From CAVVTR01 sp963751245 (lineage in GTDB: Bacteria > Acidobacteriota > Thermoanaerobaculia > Thermoanaerobaculales > Thermoanaerobaculaceae): a DNA stretch of 64,000 nucleotides. The stretch lies in assembly GCA_963751245.1 (NCBI GenBank), contig CAVVTR010000008.1:62001-126000 (forward strand), read 5' to 3'. The first letter of the stretch is position 1. Every line of letters starts with the position of its first letter. A program made the position numbers and the translations under genes. Below are positions 52,337 through 61,247 of this stretch, piece by piece. The notes beneath the pieces are model-generated. The model was not told the origin of the DNA, made no database searches, and was given only the letters and a program-made list of their open reading frames with translations.

Positions 52337-54613
52337 TCAGGGCTCGAGGGCGCCGGCGAGGTCGGCCAGGAGGCTCCTGGCGGCCCGGGGGTCGGGCAGG
52401 GAGAAGCGGGCGCGGGAGGGGCGCGAGCCCACGTGGACCGTCCAGGCGGACGGCGGCAGCTGGGCGAAGAGCTCCTCGTCGGTCTCGTCGTCACCAAGGG
52501 CCAGGAAAAAGTCGATGGGCGGCTTGCCAGCCAGCAGCGTGACCAGGACGCTGGCCTTGCTGATGCCCATCACGCGGATCTCGAGGACCTTGTTGCCGTG
52601 GAGGATGTCCAGCGGCGGATCCAGGGACAGCTCCCTGAGCTGCTCCACGAGGGCCCGCACACGCAGCTCCGCGAGCTCGGCATTGGCCGTACGGAAGTGC
52701 CATGCGAGCGCCGCAGACTTCTCTTCCACGAAGCTGCCCGGGGTCACGGCCGTAACCTCCTCCAGCATCTCCTTGATCGTCCCCAGCCACTCGGGCAGCT
52801 GCCCGCCGAGGACGTCCGTCCACCGCCCCCGTCCTTCCTTCAGCCAGCGGCCGTGCTCGGCCACCAGGGTGATGGGCAGGCTCCCGAACCAGCGGTTCAG
52901 CGTGCCCCGGTCCCGGCCGCTGATGATCACCACCTCGACCCCGTCGAGACCCGCCAGACGCCGCAACAGCGACTGGAGCTCCCGGCCCGGGCGCGCCAGC
53001 TCGGGGCGCGGCACGAAACCGCGCAGCGTGCCGTCGTAGTCGAGCAGGAGCACCCTGCCGCGGGAGGCCTTCCACGCGGTCCGCAGCGCCGCGACCGAGG
53101 CGCCGGTCAGCCGCGCGGGGTGGAGCTCGGAGGTGCCGCCGGACTCGGCAAGAGCACCCAGGAAGCGCGGCGCCCAGTGGCGGATGTGGCCCCGCCACAC
53201 CCGTTTCGTCATCTCCTCCATCCGCCGCGTCCGCTCCTTGCGCGGCATCACCAGCGCCTGATGGAGGGCCGTCGCCATGGACTCGGTGTCGAAGGGGTTG
53301 ACGAAGAGCGCCTCGGTGAGCTCGGCGGCGGCGCCGGCGAACTCGGACAGCACCAGCACCCCGTCCGAGCCCTTCTGGCAGGCCACGAACTCCTTGGCCA
53401 CCAGGTTCATGCCGTCCCGCACCGGGGTGACCAGGCCCACGGCGGCGTGCCGGTAGAGCGCGCACAGGTGGGCGAACGAGATGGGCCGGTACAGGTACTT
53501 CACGGGCGTCCACTCCGGCGTCCCGAAGCGCCCGTTGATCCGTCCGACGATCCCCTCCACGGTGCGCCGCAGCAGGCGGTACTGCTCCACGTCGGTGCGG
53601 CTCGGGACCCCGACCTGCAGGAACTCCACCTGGCCGTGATGCGAGGGGAACCTCTCCAGGAAGCGCTCGTAGCCCTGCAGGCGCTCCGGGATGCCCTTGC
53701 TGTAGTCCATGCGGTCCACGCCGAGGATGAGACGGATGCCGCGGCTCGCGTGCCGCAGCCGGGCGAGCTCCGCCAGCCCCTCGCGGTCCTCGGTCGCCCC
53801 CTGGTAGAAGCGGTCGGCGTCGATGCCCACCGGGAAGACGCCGAGGCGGATGACGCGGCTGTCGACGACGAACCGGTCGGTCTCGACCTCGATGCCGAGG
53901 ACGCGCCGGACCGTCTGCCGGAAGTGGCGCAGGTAGTCGTAGATGTGGAACCCGATGAGGTCGGCGCCCAGGAGCCCCTCGAGAAGGTCCCGGCGCCAGG
54001 GGAGGATGCGAAAGATCTCCGACGAGGGGAACGGCGTGTGCAGGAAGTAGCCGATGCGGGCGTCCGGGAACCGGCGCCGCAGCATGCCGGGCAGCAGCAT
54101 GAGGTGATAGTCGTGCACCCAGATGGTGTCGTCCGGCTGCGCGACGGCCTCCACCGCCCTGAAGAAGAGCTGGTTCGCCTGCCGGTACGCCTGCCAGGCG
54201 CCCGGGTCGAAGACCGCGTAGTGCGGCCGGTAGTGGAGGAGCGGCCAGAGGATCGCGTTGGAGAAGCCGTGGTAGTAGCTGCTCTCGAGCTCAGCCGACA
54301 GCGTCACGGGCGCGAACCGGCCCTCCTTGAAACGGTCGAGCACCGCTCGCTGGATCCGGCGATTCTCCGGCAGTGCGCCGGTCCAGCCGACCCACACGCC
54401 GTCGCCGTCGCGGTGCATGGGCCAGAGCGCTCCGGCGAGGCCGCCGGCGGACGGCTTGAGCTCGAAACCGTCGCCGTCGGCCTCCACCGTGGCCGGCAGA
54501 CGGTTCGACACCAGGATCAGCCGTCCGCTGCCGCCGCGGCACGGCCTGCCGTTCGCCGGGGTCTCTCCGTGCGGAAGAGCACCCCCGCCCCCCCTGCGAT
54601 CCTGCGCGTCCAT
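52337..54613 (-). CDS. Bifunctional trehalose-6-phosphate synthase/phosphatase
   Basis: This 758-residue fusion has a GT20 trehalose-6-phosphate synthase domain (residues about 30-490: RLILVSNRLP, HDYHLMLLPGMLR, VDRMDYSKGIPERL, PVRDGMNLVAKEFVA) and a HAD-type phosphatase domain (about 515-755: LLDYDGTLRGF, IISGRDRGTLNRWF, FLALGDDETDEELFA). It makes trehalose from UDP-glucose and glucose-6-phosphate in two steps, a typical osmoprotectant pathway. Both sets of motifs are intact. The ATG at 54613 has no obvious ribosome-binding site, and a -10-like TATAAA lies very close upstream, so a leaderless or near-leaderless message is possible. Confidence 0.93.
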   Translation of the reverse strand: MDAQDRRGGGGALPHGETPANGRPCRGGSGRLILVSNRLPATVEADGDGFELKPSAGGLAGALWPMHRDGDGVWVGWTGALPENRRIQRAVLDRFKEGRFAPVTLSAELESSYYHGFSNAILWPLLHYRPHYAVFDPGAWQAYRQANQLFFRAVEAVAQPDDTIWVHDYHLMLLPGMLRRRFPDARIGYFLHTPFPSSEIFRILPWRRDLLEGLLGADLIGFHIYDYLRHFRQTVRRVLGIEVETDRFVVDSRVIRLGVFPVGIDADRFYQGATEDREGLAELARLRHASRGIRLILGVDRMDYSKGIPERLQGYERFLERFPSHHGQVEFLQVGVPSRTDVEQYRLLRRTVEGIVGRINGRFGTPEWTPVKYLYRPISFAHLCALYRHAAVGLVTPVRDGMNLVAKEFVACQKGSDGVLVLSEFAGAAAELTEALFVNPFDTESMATALHQALVMPRKERTRRMEEMTKRVWRGHIRHWAPRFLGALAESGGTSELHPARLTGASVAALRTAWKASRGRVLLLDYDGTLRGFVPRPELARPGRELQSLLRRLAGLDGVEVVIISGRDRGTLNRWFGSLPITLVAEHGRWLKEGRGRWTDVLGGQLPEWLGTIKEMLEEVTAVTPGSFVEEKSAALAWHFRTANAELAELRVRALVEQLRELSLDPPLDILHGNKVLEIRVMGISKASVLVTLLAGKPPIDFFLALGDDETDEELFAQLPPSAWTVHVGSRPSRARFSLPDPRAARSLLADLAGALEP

Positions 54614-54624
54614 TGCTCAATCAG

Positions 54625-54651
54625 TTTATAGAATCTGAGATTTCTCCGCAA
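54625..54651 (-). promoter_or_regulatory. Candidate promoter for the trehalose gene, near-leaderless
   Basis: On the minus strand TATAAA (54625-54630) lies only 11 bp before the ATG, with TTGCGG (54646-54651) 15 bp upstream of it. The -10 match is good, but the -35 and spacing are poor. Confidence 0.35.
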
Positions 54652-54782
54652 GACTGAACACCGGCGCGGCCGGCGTCGTCGCTGCGGCCCTCGCCGGTGC
54701 TACCCTTGCACGATCGCCCACCGGCAGAGGATCCGCCTGCGGACCGGTGCGGCCGGTCCATCGATCCGACTGGGAGGACGAG

Positions 54783-56930
54783 ATGAAGCTGACGCTGCGA
54801 ATCAGCGGAGCCCTGGCGACCACGATCCTGCTCCTGTCGTGCCAGAACGCCACCGAGCCGTCCCGCCGCACCGCCCTCACCTACCCGACGGCCCGCCGCG
54901 ACACCACCGTCGACGACTACTTCGGAACCCCCGTGCCCGCGCCCTACCGCTGGCTCGAGGATCTGGACTCCCCCGAGACGAAGGCCTGGGTGAAGGCCGA
55001 GAACGTCCTCAGCGCCTCGTACCTCGCCGCCATCCCCGGACGCGAGGCGATCCGCTCCAGGCTCACATCCCTGTGGAACTACGAGCGCACCGACGTCCCC
55101 GTCCGCGAGGGCGGCCGCACGTTCTTCACGCGCAACGACGGCCTGCAGCCCCAGAGCGTGCTCTACGTCGTGGACTTCCCGGGAGCCCCGCCCCGCGGGC
55201 TCCTCGACCCCAACACGCTGTCCTCCGACGGCACCGTGGCCCTGGGAGGCTGGCAGGTCTCCCACGACGGCCGGCGCGTGGCCTACGCCCTCTCCTCCGG
55301 CGGCTCCGACTGGCGCGAGTGGCACGTCCGCGACGTGGGTACGGGGAGGGACCTCCCCGACGTGGTGCGGTGGAGCAAGTTCTCCCGCGCGGCCTGGGCC
55401 CCCGACGACTCGGGGTTCTACTACGGCCGTTTCGCGCAACCCGCGGAAGGGGTCGCGCTCAAGCAGGCCAACTATTCCCAGAAGCTCTACCTCCACAAGC
55501 TGGGGACGAGCCAGGCGGAGGACGCCCTCGTGTACGAGCGTCCCGATCACAAGGACTGGCAGTTCGGCAGTATCGTCACCGAGGACGGCCGCTACCTGGT
55601 CATCCCGGTGCGCGTCGGTACCGATCGGCGCAACATGGTCTTCCTGCGCGACCTCCGGGACTCCTTGAGCGCAGTGCAGGAGCTGCTTCCCGCCTTCGAC
55701 GCATCCTACGACTTCATCGGCAACGACGGCCCCGTCTTCTACCTCCGGACCGACAACGGGGCGCCCCTCGGCCGCGTCATCGCCGTGGATACTGGCAACC
55801 CGTCCCCCGAGGCGTGGCGGGAGATCATCCCCGAGCAGTCCGACACGCTGCAGGGCGTGCATCTGATCCACGAGACGTTCGTGGCGACCTACCTCGCCAA
55901 CGCGGCCACCGCCGTGCGGCTGTTCCACATCGACGGCACCCCGGCCGGCAGGGTGGCCCTCCCCGACCTGGGGACCGCCCAGGGCTTCACCGGCCGGCGG
56001 AAGGACGCGACGACGTTCTACTCCTTCGCCGGCTTCACAACCCCCGAGACGATCTACGCGCTGGACCTGACGACGGGCAGGAGCACGGTGTTCGAGGCTC
56101 CCGGGATGGCGTTCGAACCCGCCGCCTACGTCACCAAGCAGGTCTTCTACACGTCGAAGGACGGCACCCGCGTCCCCATGTTCGTCTCCCACAAGAAGTC
56201 GGTGACCCTGGACGGGAGCAACCCCACGCTGCTGTACGCCTACGGCGGCTTCGACATCTCCCAGACGCCGCGATTCTCGGTGCCGCGCCTGGTGTGGATG
56301 GAGCTGGGGGGCGTCTGGGCGGTGGCGAACATCCGGGGCGGAGGCGAGTACGGCGAGGCGTGGCACCGTGCCGGCATGCTCAAGAACAAGCAGAGCGTGT
56401 TCGACGACTTCGTCGCCGCGGCACAGTGGCTCGTCGACAACCACTACACGTCAGCGAAGCGCCTCGCGATCACCGGCCGGAGCAACGGCGGCCTCCTCGT
56501 CGGCGCCGTCCTCGACCAGCGGCCCGACCTCTTCGGCGCCGCGCTCCCCGCCGTCGGCGTGATGGACATGCTCCGCTTCCAGAAGTTCACCATCGGCTGG
56601 GCATGGGTGTCCGAGTACGGCTCCTCGGACGATCCGGACATGTTCCCCGTGCTCCGCGCCTACTCCCCGCTCCACAACATCAGGCCCGGCACCCACTACC
56701 CTCCGACCCTGATCACCACCGCCGACCACGACGACCGCGTGATCCCGGCGCACTCCTTCAAGTACGCCGCAGCGCTCCAGGCCGCCCAGGGCGGCGACGC
56801 GCCGATCCTGATCAGCATCCAGACCCGGGCGGGCCACGGGGCCGGCAAGCCCACCGACAAGAAGATCGACGAGGCCACGGACGAGCTCCTGTTCCTCACG
56901 AAGTCCCTCGACGTGGACGTCCACCTGTAG
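54783..56930 (+). CDS. Prolyl oligopeptidase (S9A), lipoprotein
   Basis: This 715-residue S9A peptidase has an N-terminal propeller and a C-terminal catalytic domain. MKLTLRISGALATTILLLSC is a lipoprotein signal with lipobox LLSC. The catalytic triad is visible: Ser in GRSNGGLL, Asp in TADHDDRVIP and His in RAGHGAGKP. It cleaves after proline in short peptides, here probably from the cell envelope. The start has GGGAGGACG upstream. It is the second S9-clan peptidase in the window and ends 17 bp from the convergent gluzincin. Confidence 0.93.
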   Translation: MKLTLRISGALATTILLLSCQNATEPSRRTALTYPTARRDTTVDDYFGTPVPAPYRWLEDLDSPETKAWVKAENVLSASYLAAIPGREAIRSRLTSLWNYERTDVPVREGGRTFFTRNDGLQPQSVLYVVDFPGAPPRGLLDPNTLSSDGTVALGGWQVSHDGRRVAYALSSGGSDWREWHVRDVGTGRDLPDVVRWSKFSRAAWAPDDSGFYYGRFAQPAEGVALKQANYSQKLYLHKLGTSQAEDALVYERPDHKDWQFGSIVTEDGRYLVIPVRVGTDRRNMVFLRDLRDSLSAVQELLPAFDASYDFIGNDGPVFYLRTDNGAPLGRVIAVDTGNPSPEAWREIIPEQSDTLQGVHLIHETFVATYLANAATAVRLFHIDGTPAGRVALPDLGTAQGFTGRRKDATTFYSFAGFTTPETIYALDLTTGRSTVFEAPGMAFEPAAYVTKQVFYTSKDGTRVPMFVSHKKSVTLDGSNPTLLYAYGGFDISQTPRFSVPRLVWMELGGVWAVANIRGGGEYGEAWHRAGMLKNKQSVFDDFVAAAQWLVDNHYTSAKRLAITGRSNGGLLVGAVLDQRPDLFGAALPAVGVMDMLRFQKFTIGWAWVSEYGSSDDPDMFPVLRAYSPLHNIRPGTHYPPTLITTADHDDRVIPAHSFKYAAALQAAQGGDAPILISIQTRAGHGAGKPTDKKIDEATDELLFLTKSLDVDVHL

Positions 56931-56947
56931 ACAGGCGCCCCGCCCGG

Positions 56948-59815
56948 TCAGGGGGACCAGGACACCGACACCCACCATCGGGTCGCGCCCTCCAGCGGGT
57001 GGTCGAGGACGCGCGCCACGCCCACCCCGGCGCGCATGGCCGGCAGACCCAGCAGGGGCAGCGGCTCGGTGGTCATGGTCCACTCCACCCCGGCCCGGCG
57101 GATCCACCCCTGCACCGCGCCCCCGCCTCCCCACACGCGGTCGCCCCGGTAGAAGGCGCTCGCGGGACCGTTGGCGAGCGCGACGCTCCAGCCCGCCATG
57201 CGGTCTCCGACCTCGACGCCCTCCGGGAGCGCCGGCGCCACGATCCGGGCCACCACGACGCCGGCGGGTAGCAGGGAGCTCCCGACGCCGCCGAGGCGGT
57301 AGCGGTCGAGGGGTGAGCCGGCGCCGCTCGCCGCTCCGCGGCTGCCCGCCATGCGCAGGGTCCACGCCGGGCCGCCGGCCGCCACCCGTACCGCCGCCAG
57401 CCACCGGCTCCACCCCTGCCCCGCCGTGCTCCCGGCCTGTCCCAGGACGAAGGCACCCTGCTCGAAGCGCCAGCGCCTGCACGCCTGGGACGAGGCCCAG
57501 CCGAGCCGGCCCGAAACGGCGCGGCGGTCGAACGCCGTGCCTCCCGGCGGCGTCAGCCGCGACGCCCAGGCGACGAAAGCGGCCTCGACCTCGGCCGCTC
57601 CCAGGCGCCGGCGCCGGCCGACCCCGAGCAGCACGCCGCGCCGGTCGGTGTCCAGCGCGCGGCCGGGTCCGGCAAACCGGCCGGGTTGCTCGGAGGGGCG
57701 CTCCCGGGTCGCGAAAAGACGGGCCGTCAGCTCCACCGGCTCCGAGCGCAGCACCGCCGCGGCGGCCCCACCGGTGACGCCCCCGTCGCCGAGCGCGCCG
57801 AGACCCAGCACGTCGAGGCGTCCGAGCACGTCGCCGCTGCGGACACCGAGCTCCAGCACCCGGGCGGAGGTCGCCCAGGAGCCCCCCGCCACGGGGTCCA
57901 GCTCCTGCCGCCCCAGCCCCACCTTCCGCGCCGCGCCGGGCTCCAACAGTCCGAGCTCCGGCGCCGCGGGCGAACCCTCCTCCGCGGGGAGCGCTCCCCC
58001 GTCGACGGCGGCTCCGGCGAGCCCGACGCGGCGGATCGCCAGGCCGTCCGGCGACAGCGAGAGGAAGTAGAGGAAGCGACCGTCCGGGGAAGGAGCCGGA
58101 GCCAGTGCCGCCCCCTCGGTCCTCGTGACGCGCCGTGCCGCACCGCCGGCGGCGGGAAACGCAAAGACGTCGACGGAGTCCCCGTCGCCGACCACCGCAT
58201 ACACGATGGCGCCGTCGGCGCTCCAGGCCGGCTGGGCGGCGAGCGGCGCGCCGCCGGTGGGAAGCACCCGCTCGCGGCCACCGTCCATCTCTCTCAGGAC
58301 AAGCTCCCACCGCCCGCGGTGGTGCGCCACGTAGGCCAGCGTGCCGCCGTCCGGGCTCAACGCCGGCGAGGCCACGACGCGGTCCACAGAAGACGCGGTG
58401 AGGGCGGAAACCGCACCGTCCGCGAGATCGACCCGCACCAGCTGCGAGGCGCCCCAGCGCCTCCGCACCGCCACCGCCCACCTCCCGTCCGGAGCGGGCG
58501 ACGCCTCGCGGACGTCCGCCAGGGTGGTGACCCGGCGGACGCGCCCGCCGGCGGGGCGCCACAGGAACAGGTCGGGGTGGAGGAACCCTTCGCGGTCAGG
58601 CTCGAAGCGCGTGAAGAGCAGGGCGCGTCCCCCGTCGAGCCAGCGCGGATCGTGGGGTCCCGGCACTCCGCACGAGGACAGGCGGTACAGGACCGCGTGC
58701 GGCGGCGGGCCGTGCGGAACGGCGGCGACGTCGCCGGGGTCCCGCCGCAGCTCGGCCCGCTGCCGCTCGAGCCGGGCCTTCTCGGCCCTTCCGGCCGGCG
58801 CCGCGGAAAGCACGAGGAGCTCCGGGGTCTCGTCGCGGCCCCGCTTCACCACAGCAACGGCGGCGCCGTCCGGAGAGACCGCCGGTGGTCCCGTCCCCCA
58901 CGTCAGGTCCTCCCAGGCCTCGCCGTCGCGCCGGCGGGGCGCCAGGGCGCGGGCGGCCGCCACCGCGGCCGCGGTGCGCTCCGCCCTGAAGCGGTCGTAG
59001 AGGACTGCCGGCGCCTCGCCGAAGACGCCGGTGAACGCCTCGTCGAAGCTGCGATCGACCCGGGCGGTCAGCCGGCGCCACAGGTGGGGCAGGCTGTCCG
59101 GCCCGGCCCGGTCGACGAGCCACTGCAGGAACGCCGAGCCCTCGAGGTAGGCCATCGACATGCCAAGCCAGCTCTCCGAGTCGGAGGACAGCCCCCGGTA
59201 GTCGGGCAACCGCCCGGCCACGGCCCAGCTCCTCAGGATCGCCTCGCGCAGGCTGCTGGCAGGCCGCCCGGAGCCGGTGAGCTCCCCCTCCAGCATCGTC
59301 GCGTAGCCCTCCACGACCCAGCGTGGCGCCTTCTGCGGGATGGGACCGACGTCCAGAAGCGTCCGCTCGAGGAACCGGCGCCACGGACTCCGGGACGGCC
59401 GCAGCAGGTGCACCAGGTGGGCCGTCTCGTGCACCGCGACCAGCAGCCCCCACCCGGTGTAGCGGCCGAGCAGCGTGGTGGGGTCCGGAGGGCTCGTCCA
59501 CAGTACCAGCCGCGGCCGGCGCAGCAGCGGCAGCGCGATCCCGTTGGGCTCCGCCTGCGGATCGGCGACGACGACGTCGACGATCTCCGGCGGCCGGTAG
59601 CCCACGACCTCCGCGAGCCGCCCCCGGATCCCCTCGAGCCGCGCCGCCGTTTCCCGGGCCCAGGGCTCGGCGGGAGCGGGGAAGTAGACGCGGAAGTGCG
59701 CCGTCGTGAAGGTGCGCCAGTCGGCCGCTGGCCCCTGGCCGCGGGCGTCCCCCACTCCTCCCAGCGCCGCCAGCGCGATGACGGCGGCGACCAGCCGACG
59801 CAGCCTGTCCCTCAT
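56948..59815 (-). CDS. Exported gluzincin-type metalloprotein with TolB-like propeller
   Basis: This 955-residue protein has a signal peptide (MRDRLRRLVAAVIALAALGGVGDARG). Residues 30-280 carry a gluzincin zinc motif HETAH (129-133) and the third ligand Glu169 in WVVEGYATM, as in M1/M61-like peptidase-related domains. Residues about 310-640 form a WD40/TolB-like propeller (repeats such as ASPALSPDGGTLAYV and AAQPAWSADGAIVYAV). The C-terminal 300 residues are beta-rich and may form a barrel or surface domain ending in WVSVSWSP. It is probably an outer-membrane-associated peptidase; the substrate is unknown. The start has GGAGAGG directly upstream. Confidence 0.8.
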   Translation of the reverse strand: MRDRLRRLVAAVIALAALGGVGDARGQGPAADWRTFTTAHFRVYFPAPAEPWARETAARLEGIRGRLAEVVGYRPPEIVDVVVADPQAEPNGIALPLLRRPRLVLWTSPPDPTTLLGRYTGWGLLVAVHETAHLVHLLRPSRSPWRRFLERTLLDVGPIPQKAPRWVVEGYATMLEGELTGSGRPASSLREAILRSWAVAGRLPDYRGLSSDSESWLGMSMAYLEGSAFLQWLVDRAGPDSLPHLWRRLTARVDRSFDEAFTGVFGEAPAVLYDRFRAERTAAAVAAARALAPRRRDGEAWEDLTWGTGPPAVSPDGAAVAVVKRGRDETPELLVLSAAPAGRAEKARLERQRAELRRDPGDVAAVPHGPPPHAVLYRLSSCGVPGPHDPRWLDGGRALLFTRFEPDREGFLHPDLFLWRPAGGRVRRVTTLADVREASPAPDGRWAVAVRRRWGASQLVRVDLADGAVSALTASSVDRVVASPALSPDGGTLAYVAHHRGRWELVLREMDGGRERVLPTGGAPLAAQPAWSADGAIVYAVVGDGDSVDVFAFPAAGGAARRVTRTEGAALAPAPSPDGRFLYFLSLSPDGLAIRRVGLAGAAVDGGALPAEEGSPAAPELGLLEPGAARKVGLGRQELDPVAGGSWATSARVLELGVRSGDVLGRLDVLGLGALGDGGVTGGAAAAVLRSEPVELTARLFATRERPSEQPGRFAGPGRALDTDRRGVLLGVGRRRRLGAAEVEAAFVAWASRLTPPGGTAFDRRAVSGRLGWASSQACRRWRFEQGAFVLGQAGSTAGQGWSRWLAAVRVAAGGPAWTLRMAGSRGAASGAGSPLDRYRLGGVGSSLLPAGVVVARIVAPALPEGVEVGDRMAGWSVALANGPASAFYRGDRVWGGGGAVQGWIRRAGVEWTMTTEPLPLLGLPAMRAGVGVARVLDHPLEGATRWWVSVSWSP

Positions 59816-59975
59816 CCTCTCCTCCAGCGGACGCCGGCGGTCCGTGGCGGCTCCCGGGGTCGTCCCCGGCCCCGGATCCGCGGCGCGACTGAGGCGTGAT
59901 GCGAGCCATGATACGCCGCCGTCGGCGAGGCGGCCGTGATCCGCTCATTTGACGGCCGGCGGCGGACCGGCGAGG

Positions 59976-61148
59976 ATGACGGCCGACGTCATGGCCCGTC
60001 CCCACACCTCCGAGGAGCCCCTTCCCCTGCGCCCCGCCGGGCACGATCCGGCGCCGCGGGGCGCGGCGCGCCCGGTCGAGCCCCGCACGGCCTCTCCCGA
60101 GGCCCTCCTCGGATCCGCGGACCGGCTGCTCGTCGTGGCGCCCCACCCCGACGACGAGACCCTGGCAACGGGCGGCATGATCCAGCGGGCCGCGGCCCTC
60201 GGCGCACCGGTCCGCGTGGTCTTCGTCACGGACGGCGACAAGAACCCCTGGGCCCAGCGGGCCTTCGAGCACCGCATCAGCGTCGGCGCCGCCGACCAGG
60301 CCCGGTTCGGCGCCCGCCGGCGCCGCGAGGCCCTCGAGGCTCTCGCGCGCCTGGGGCAGAACGCGTCGTGCGCCCGCTTCCTCGGCGAACCGGACCAGGG
60401 GCTCACCGGCCTGTTGCTCCGCGCTCCCGCCGCGGCCGCGGCCACGCTGCGGAGTGAGATCGCTCTCTGGCGGCCGACGCTCATCGCCGGACCGTCCCCC
60501 GCCGATCTGCACCCTGACCACAGCGCCACGGCGGCGCTCCTGGCCCTGGCCCTCGATCACCCGGAACAGGCCGGGACGGTGCCCCGGCGCCTGTGCTACA
60601 CGATCCACAACCCCGATCTCCGCTCCCAGGCGGACGCCACCGTGGCGCTCACCCTCAGCCCCGAGGAGCTGAAGCGCAAGCGCGACGCCATCGCCTGCCA
60701 CCGGACCCAGGCGATCCTGCGCGGGCCGTGGCTACGGTCCTTCGCCAGTCAGGAGGAGCGCTTCCACCCCGCCGATGCCACGAAGCCGTTCGCGGCCCAC
60801 CCCGTCTCGGTCACGGCCCTCTCCGCGGGCGGCGTGGAGCTCCGCGTCACCGGACGGGCGCGCCCCCGCGCCTTCGGAGCGCCGACGCTGCACATCATCG
60901 TCGCCGGCCCCGACGACACGTACCGGTCGCTGTCGGTGGCGCCGGCCCGTCCCGGCGCGCCACCCATCGCTCTCGACCTCCTGACGGGGGAGGCGGTGCC
61001 TCTCGACATCGTCCGCTCCGCGGGCACGGCCCGGGTCGCTCTCCCTGCCGGCCTCGTGGCGCCAGGGTCCCTTGTCCTGGTCAAGCTCGCGCGCCGTTGG
61101 GGATTCTTCGACGAGGCGGGGTGGCGTCTCTTCCGCGTCACCTCCTGA
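59976..61148 (+). CDS. PIG-L / LmbE family deacetylase
   Basis: This 390-residue protein has the zinc signature APHPDDETLATGG (about residue 55) and the downstream HPDHSA motif (near residue 180), so the active site is complete. The family removes acetyl groups from GlcNAc-containing substrates such as GlcNAc-PI, N-acetylglucosamine derivatives or bacillithiol/mycothiol precursors. The C-terminal 120 residues are a beta-rich extension (VELRVTGRARPRAFGAPTLHIIVAG...). The start is uncertain: ATG 59976 is used; ATG 59991 and TTG 59949 are in frame. The substrate is unknown, though sugar-handling genes follow. Confidence 0.85.
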   Translation: MTADVMARPHTSEEPLPLRPAGHDPAPRGAARPVEPRTASPEALLGSADRLLVVAPHPDDETLATGGMIQRAAALGAPVRVVFVTDGDKNPWAQRAFEHRISVGAADQARFGARRRREALEALARLGQNASCARFLGEPDQGLTGLLLRAPAAAAATLRSEIALWRPTLIAGPSPADLHPDHSATAALLALALDHPEQAGTVPRRLCYTIHNPDLRSQADATVALTLSPEELKRKRDAIACHRTQAILRGPWLRSFASQEERFHPADATKPFAAHPVSVTALSAGGVELRVTGRARPRAFGAPTLHIIVAGPDDTYRSLSVAPARPGAPPIALDLLTGEAVPLDIVRSAGTARVALPAGLVAPGSLVLVKLARRWGFFDEAGWRLFRVTS

Positions 61149-61247
61149 CCCCGGAAGCGGCTACACTTGAGCATGAGACGCCACGTCCGGCGGGCCGCGC
61201 CGGCGGATGGCGGTGCGGTGGACAGCGGCGAGGCAGGGAGGGGTGGC

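Noticed and set aside
50873..54631. 1252-residue open frame on the plus strand
   Set aside because: It overlaps the C1 peptidase and the trehalose gene in other frames, and the translation is low-complexity and Arg/Gly-rich. The overlapped genes have clear family motifs.
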